NCBI GenBank assembly: GCA_902702965.1
Contig: CACRXP010000858.1
Coordinates: 27,821 to 91,820 of the forward strand
DNA length: 64,000 nt
Source of the DNA: Spirometra erinaceieuropaei
Taxonomy: Eukaryota; Platyhelminthes; Cestoda; Diphyllobothriidea; Diphyllobothriidae
Reading direction: 5' to 3'
This document shows positions 58,880-64,000 of the stretch, piece after piece (the stretch's first letter is position 1; each line of letters starts with the position of its first letter). The notes under the pieces are model-generated. The model made no database searches and was not told the origin of the DNA. It was given only the letters and a program-made list of their open reading frames with translations. A program made the position numbers and the translations under genes.

Positions 58880-59116
58880 CTTAGCAATCTCCTGTAGCTC
58901 AAGCCCCAGGAGCCAGACGGAATTGGCCTCCAGCAGTCGGTCTCCCTGCTTCAGACGACCATCTCTTGCGACGGCACCACCGGGAACGACGCAACTGACG
59001 AAAATGCCGTCCAAAAGGGAGTGAGAGAATCGACGAACATCCCCGTTCAATGGTGACTGGAAAGCCAGCAGCTTGAGGCCAATTTTATCCGACGAACGGC
59101 AGGGAATATTCATCTC
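58880..59116 (-). CDS. scrib: Scribble-type scaffold: PDZ4 exon
   Basis: Phase-0 exon of 79 codons, acceptor CTAG at 59120-59117 and donor GT at 58879-58878. EMNIPCRSSDKIGLKLLAFQ corresponds to ELCIQKAPGERLGISIRGG of human Scribble. DGIFVSCVVPGGAVARDGRL, KQGDRLLEANSVWLLGLELQ and EIAK correspond to DEGIFISKVSPTGAAGRDGR, RVGLRLLEVNQQSLLGL and HGEAVQLL. Scribble is a membrane-cortex scaffold that sets epithelial and neuronal polarity; its PDZ domains bind C-terminal peptides. The usual GG after the carboxylate-binding loop is missing here (LLAF), which may change ligand choice. Confidence 0.92.
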
Positions 59117-60029
59117 CTAGCAGGAAGGCAGAAAACAGCAGCAGCGGTCAGGCAAATGCTATAAGAACATCTTAAAAAACGGCTGCCCGCGCTAGGATGC
59201 AAAATACAAGGCAATGGACGACTCTGCAAATGAAATCGTGTAAAACGGCTCAACAATAACTGGACTGAGTATCCAAATGGATTTGGCAAATATGCGAGGT
59301 GGCCTGGAAATATGGGACTTGCGACACGCTCTACTCACTGATACCAGCCAAAAGACGTCAGGAAACTCTGGAAAGTCGGTTAGCTTCGCTCTCAGAAAAT
59401 GTGGATCCGGTGACTGGATCGTGCTGCCAACCTTATCCTATCATAAACCAAGAAATACTTTGCGCGCACGTGCATGTTAACTCATTAAGAAACTCCTTAG
59501 TGTTGCAAACCCATCGACAACGTCCATCTGAATATTACACGATCAACACCAGGATAGAAAGCCAACACATACTGATGAATTCAGACCAATACACGTCTGG
59601 GCAGTAGAGACCAGTGTACAGCAGTGAAGAATCCCAGGGGTTAAATCGAAAGTCGCCTTTAACATTCAATTGAAGTATGGCTCAGACTTTGGGAAAGGAA
59701 GTTTAGCAACTTCGGTGACATGTTCGATGACAGTGATTAGCCTAAACGGGCGCTGAAAGAACCGGAAAGTTGCGCAACTAACATGTGACAGTAACTGGGG
59801 GTAGGTTGAAGAAGTGCTGAAAAACACAATTACGCCAAACTGTGGTTATTTTTCTTCGCCCGCACTTAAAGGCCTAAACGGAAGCCAACCTGAATATTAT
59901 GACGGGATGGCAAAGAAGGCATTTTTTGTGCTCGTCCCGTTATGCCTTGGGTCTCAGACTATAACCCTCCGCGGCAGTCGCATATCGACTATTAATGCAT
60001 GCAGAAGTGGTACTAACGAAAAATGAGAC

Positions 60030-60180
60030 TTGGATGGCCACTTCTGGCTCATTGGCCGTCAACGGCCAGTTATACCAAACTCCAGGTCAGAATGACCTGA
60101 GACTTGAACCCAGGTTATTTGGTCATTGAGTGTGGATAATTTCCGATAATCCACGACAGGGTTTGGGTATGGCTGACTGA
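60030..60180 (-). repeat. tRNA-like SINE-type repeat, copy 2
   Basis: CCTGGGTTCAAGTCTCAGG (T-arm-like) followed on minus by GGAGTTTGGTATAACTGG and the short inverted repeat GGCCGTTGACGGCC. It is collinear with 12436-12625. It lies in the intron between the PDZ3 and PDZ4 exons. Confidence 0.5.
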
Positions 60181-60284
60181 GGACAGTTAATAAACCGGAA
60201 ATGGTAATTCCAGTCGCCCTTGTCTTTGTTGGTATTCCTTTCTGCATCAAATATAGCTTGATTCATATATAGGCTGGGAGAATA

Positions 60285-60540
60285 GCATGAAAAAACGCAG
60301 ACTACTTAAATAGTCATCTTATTGCAAGTGTAACTTCTACCGGTAGCAGGGAGGCGGTCCATCCAGAGAAAGCATTCTGAAGTGTACGAAAATCTTGGAA
60401 TTATTTTGCACGATCAGTAGTATTGCGACCCCACTAAAGTTATTTTTTTTTATCAAATGGAACCATATTTTGGAACTTCAGTCAGCGTTTTAATAAGTTT
60501 GGCCACCAATAGTGGCTTTCTAACTGACAGCTTGTTAAAA
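60285..60540. mobile_element. worn solo arm of a foldback element
   Basis: The series GACTACTTAAATAGTCAT, then a CATTCTGAAG block, TATTGCGACCCCACTAAAGT and GGAACTTCAGTCAGCG follows the right arm of copies A and C in the same order. Divergence is high and the terminal CAGT is not clear. Confidence 0.4.
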
Positions 60541-60911
60541 GCTCCTTTAGCTGGTTGTCAACCTAACCCTTGAATGCGTATCCGGTCCACAATACAACAG
60601 CAGTAGAAACGGCCTGTTTTTGGGACGTTTTCTGATAACCCGGCCACAGAGACATCGTGTGAATGCTTGACACAAAATCTCCACGTTCTCTAAACACTGA
60701 CGCGGCTTGGCAATTAATTTTAAACCTTCCAGGCTTAGGAATCCGATTGCTCGTTAGTTGGCCTTCACCAGTCTGTGGGCACACCATGCAGTCTGTAGGC
60801 AGGCTACAAGAGTAAAGCCTATTTTCAGTGCTCCATCGAAAAAAAGCACGGTTAATCCATAAAAGGGACGGCTAATGCCCTTTAACGGGCGGAGGACGAC
60901 GGGTGACTTAC

Positions 60912-61088
60912 ACGTAGTCCTGGTGGTGGGGGGTCACGACGAATTTCCAGTGTGATATTCCCTTGATGGGCAATCAGAGCGTGAACGGCTTCGTCGTGAC
61001 TTGCGTCACGGACATCCTGGTCATTCACTCGTAAGATTCGATCACCAACGCGTAGACCTGTTTGCTTTGCCACGCCTCCGTCTGCGAT
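60912..61088 (-). CDS. scrib: Scribble-type scaffold: second half of PDZ3
   Basis: Phase-0 exon of 59 codons, acceptor TTTCGTAG at 61096-61089 and donor GTAAGT starting at 60911. IADGGVAKQTGLRVGDRILR, VNDQDVRDASHDEAVHALIA and LEIRRDPPPPGLR match LPRGLAARSGLRVGDRILAV, NGQDVRDATHQEAVSALL and LLVRRDPAPPGLR of human Scribble PDZ3. The close match of both the domain and the PDZ3-PDZ4 linker makes Scribble (LAP family) far more likely than another PDZ protein. The first half of PDZ3 (with the GLGF loop) is on an upstream exon not found in the window. Confidence 0.93.
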
Positions 61089-61149
61089 CTACGAAATAAA
61101 AATGTAGCTTAACGAGTGAAAAGATCTTAAAACGTATTGCTGTGCATTT

Positions 61150-61535
61150 ACTGATGGCGAGTATGTTGGCTAGCGTCTCTTGCATTTCTCCTTGAGGTTC
61201 TGCACACGGAATCGAACCCAATGCGTCTGTTAATGAATCAGAGTGCATGACCTAGAAAAATTTCGGGCCTTGGATGGAAACACGCTAACAAGGCGAGTTT
61301 TGTTTGAAGTGGCAGTGTGCTCAGTGTCCGTCGTAGGCATGGCTAGCCCAGACAGGTGTTCTTCCCTCTCAGCCACCAATTGATGCTTACGTGCGTAACT
61401 AAAGACCAATTTTCCAGTTTGGTCACAGAACACTGCATCGCAGGCAAAACATGGAATATGACAGACGACCTCTTTTTTATCCAAATAAGCCATTCTGCCT
61501 CTAAGGTATACAAACTGGGCATATAATGTAGTCAT
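61150..61535 (-). mobile_element. Penelope-like GIY-YIG fragment in a Scribble intron
   Basis: Minus frame reads YLDKKEVVCHIPCFACDAVF then CDQTGKLVFSYARKHQLVAE, matching the GIY-YIG start of PLEs (V-Y-IPC-C-VYVGQTGR-L-R-EH). It continues through NKTRLVSVFPSKARNFSRSC and a decayed end to about 61150. It ends within about 60 bp of the PDZ3 acceptor site. Confidence 0.6.
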
Positions 61536-62029
61536 CGGTTAGTGGGCCACTTGTAATTGGTATTTCCTCAGCTGTCTTTTAACAAGTTCAGATGGACCCT
61601 TAATAAGTAACACACCGACATGCAAAATATAGGGCTTAAAAGGGCTTTGTCTATAACCCTAATAAAATAACCATAAAAAGATGCCGTCAGGTTGTTGGTT
61701 TGGGCGTTCGACAGTAGCTACCTGGTTCGCACCCTCTCGACTCTTTTTGTTTTGTGCGTCGATGAAAAAATTCTTAGTGTCCAATGTGAGAAAAAGAATA
61801 GTTTGAACAGGTAATTTAGTCCGAATGGATAACATGAATGGTCGGAGCAGTGGGTTGCTGCTAGACTAGGAGGGCTCCCCTTGACAGAGATCAGGTGGTT
61901 GTCCCCTTTGCCTCCCTTCCCAACGGCCAGTGCTGTAGACGCACTGGACCGAAATCAGGGTCAGATTGGCCGGCTGAAGCGTTAATCTGGACGCGTACAG
62001 TTTCCGAAAGCTCGTAACTACCGCCGTAC
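61536..62029. other. no gene seen; tRNA-like fragment
   Basis: Near 61690-61735 the plus strand has GGTTTGGGCGTTCGACAGTA and CTACCTGGTTCGCACC, reminiscent of the D and T arms of a tRNA. Probably a worn SINE. Confidence 0.3.
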
Positions 62030-62110
62030 ATGGGGGGGGGCGTGGTGGCGCACACCTAGACGAAGGCCCTTCACGTCGCGTCAGAAACTACGTCTAGTCT
62101 CATCACCAGA
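62030..62110 (+). repeat. interspersed repeat family R1, start fragment
   Basis: GGGGCGTGGTGGCGCACACC resembles the start of R1 copies. It is not followed by the usual body before the N gap. Confidence 0.3.
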
Positions 62111-62323
62111 TGGTTAACAGTAGACTGATGTATGGGTGAGGGAAAAAAGTGAGCTAAGCATTAGGGAATTTATTCTAAGGACAAGTCAGCGCTAACAGAC
62201 AATATAACTCGATAAACGTGGTCAGTATTGCGTGCGTATGTGGAATGACTGGTTGGCGGATTAAGAGTCGGATTCAATGTCTCCCTCTCAAAGTGGATTC
62301 TGTAGCTGGCAAAATGCATGTGA

Positions 62324-62808
62324 NNNNNNNNNNNNNNNNNNNNNNNNNNNNNNNNNNNNNNNNNNNNNNNNNNNNNNNNNNNNNNNNNNNNNNNNNNNNN
62401 NNNNNNNNNNNNNNNNNNNNNNNNNNNNNNNNNNNNNNNNNNNNNNNNNNNNNNNNNNNNNNNNNNNNNNNNNNNNNNNNNNNNNNNNNNNNNNNNNNNN
62501 NNNNNNNNNNNNNNNNNNNNNNNNNNNNNNNNNNNNNNNNNNNNNNNNNNNNNNNNNNNNNNNNNNNNNNNNNNNNNNNNNNNNNNNNNNNNNNNNNNNN
62601 NNNNNNNNNNNNNNNNNNNNNNNNNNNNNNNNNNNNNNNNNNNNNNNNNNNNNNNNNNNNNNNNNNNNNNNNNNNNNNNNNNNNNNNNNNNNNNNNNNNN
62701 NNNNNNNNNNNNNNNNNNNNNNNNNNNNNNNNNNNNNNNNNNNNNNNNNNNNNNNNNNNNNNNNNNNNNNNNNNNNNNNNNNNNNNNNNNNNNNNNNNNN
62801 NNNNNNNN
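62324..62808. other. assembly gap (485 N)
   Basis: Run of N. Long open frames that cross it have no meaning. It could hide the upstream PDZ3 exon of the Scribble-type gene. Confidence 0.99.
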
Positions 62809-62859
62809 TACATTCCGTAGGGACCAGATCGTGCGTGAAACGCGTAGACAGATCATCTG

Positions 62860-63065
62860 TCGGCCACTGCGCTCAAGCCCACCTCCGGTCGTCCTGACAT
62901 CGTTTTGCCACTGAAGTCTGGTGGATGAGGGAGGAGAGAGTGCGCTGAATGCTGCGCAAGCCTGCCCCACCATGAATCAGTTCGCCAGTGCTGCGTTCAC
63001 TTCACGGAGCCCCGGTGGTCCCCGCTCGCAACGGTCGAACTGTCCAGTCATAACCACGTAAGCTG
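62860..63065 (+). repeat. interspersed repeat family R1, short copy
   Basis: ACATCGTTTTGCCACTGAAG, GGAGGAGAGAGTGCGCTGAA and TGCTGCGCAAGCC, then CAACGGTCGAACTGTCCAG, in the R1 order. Confidence 0.5.
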
Positions 63066-64000
63066 AGTGCAGCCGGTCAAAATGGTGTGGGCACGCAGCG
63101 TTTATAATGACAGACAGTTAAGCCTTACTGGCAAAGGCAACAAAATGCCTGGCGGTAAAGCAATAAGGCTAACATCTCGCAACTATTCCCAGGTCATCAG
63201 CGTCCTTGTTGCAAATCCGCATTTCGTGCAGGCATCGTGATCAATGTTGCAGGTCCGGAGATAAAAATGGTGGTTGCTCGGCATCCACCACTCAGTGTTT
63301 CGATATATTAAATATGGAGACGACTAACAAAACTACGCGGGTTGGGCCATACACATACGGCATAACATCTACATCCCTCGCAGTCCTACTGTCTTCCTTG
63401 CGATTTAATTTACCAGCCACCGGCGTGAGAGGGGGCATGATGGTAGCGAGTGGACAGATGACCTGGGTGATACTTGTACGTGAAAAATACCCAAAATAGT
63501 GTAATGCTTTAGGTTTCAATCGCTTCATCTCACAGCTATCAGGTATACAATGCCTTGGATTTAGATCTCAGATTTGACGAGGAGCTACGTTTTAATGTAA
63601 AGGTCAGCATTCAAGATCGAACGCGGGAAAAGAAACTTGGTGACCAACAGAATTGTGCCGAAGATCGCAACAGAGAGGACAAAAGCGGTTCAAAATTGGC
63701 GCGCATAAGAGGAACAACTCACACGAGAGACGAAAATGCCACTGGAGGTGGAGAAGGGAAAACAGGAGACATCCGAGCCACCACAGATAGAGAAGCCAAG
63801 TGGTTGGTCCTGCTGGCATGGAATTATAACGCGTTCTACCGGAAGGCCCTCCTCGTAGCGAAGGAGGACAGGACCGATATCGGGGTTCCCACCTGTTGAC
63901 TGCTCTGGGCCTTATATGAGAAAGCGTAAGAGGAAATTGAGAAACGAATGCAAACCAAGGTGGTGCAATGGGTTGGATACCAGTGTCGCAACACTCCGTT
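63066..64000. other. no recognised gene
   Basis: A 114-codon plus frame (63555-63899) rich in charged residues (RFDEELRFNVKVSIQDRTRE) follows a possible acceptor TATCAG at about 63541. I see no family and no matching neighbour exon, so I do not call it a gene. Confidence 0.3.

Noticed and set aside
62170..62973. Frames of 179-267 codons on both strands
   Set aside because: They consist mostly of unknown residues from the 485-base N gap.
1..64000. CRISPR arrays, bacterial operons, phage or defence islands
   Set aside because: No regularly spaced direct repeats and no prokaryotic gene layout; exons, introns and eukaryotic retroelements show a eukaryotic chromosome.

Overview
The window is eukaryotic and repeat-dense. 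It has no long intact reading frames, its genes are split by GT-AG introns, and it carries many decayed non-LTR retrotransposons, Penelope-like elements (PLEs), a Ty3/gypsy remnant, short tRNA-like repeats and palindromic mariner-type foldback elements. Together with very short introns (32 and 37 nt) this suggests a parasitic flatworm, most likely a diphyllobothriidean tapeworm such as Spirometra or Dibothriocephalus. The organism is an inference from repeat style; no marker gene proves it. Two runs of N (14278-14356 and 62324-62808) show a draft scaffold.

Host genes. Two protein-coding genes are recognised, both on the minus strand. (1) F-actin-capping protein alpha subunit (28.4-30.2 kb): five exons are read with consistent phases from ATG to the conserved GRWRS motif, plus a doubtful last exon. 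(2) A Scribble-type polarity scaffold (about 53.5-61.1 kb): three phase-0 exons cover the second half of PDZ3, PDZ4 and the following linker, and there is a possible C-terminal exon. The 5' part (LRR, PDZ1, PDZ2) lies beyond the right edge or in the N gap. A third candidate gene of unknown function lies at 30.67-31.74 kb, just upstream of the capping protein gene and on the same strand.

Repeats by region. 1-8 kb: almost empty, with a tRNA-like sequence at 1.4 kb. 8-20.4 kb: three complete ~1 kb foldback elements, two PLE copies in an inverted arrangement around an N gap, a further PLE tail, and two hammerhead-ribozyme-like motifs at the PLE ends. 17-27.6 kb: short interspersed repeats and two RTE-type LINE tails. 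32-34.5 kb: a CR1/Jockey-like LINE inserted into an older relative in opposite orientation. 35.9-39.3 kb: a PLE on minus lying head-to-head with a LINE on plus. 41.6-44.6 kb: an internally deleted RTE LINE and a gypsy gag-pol remnant. 46.1-49.0 kb: a truncated LINE and a folded PLE fragment. 50.7 kb: another hammerhead-like motif. 57.5 kb: a ~108 bp tandem repeat inside the Scribble gene.

No rRNA, CRISPR array, bacterial operon or intact autonomous transposon was seen. The most noteworthy signals are the hammerhead-like motifs of the PLEs, the near-perfect palindromic foldback element, the repeated inverted PLE organisation and the micro-introns of the capping protein gene.
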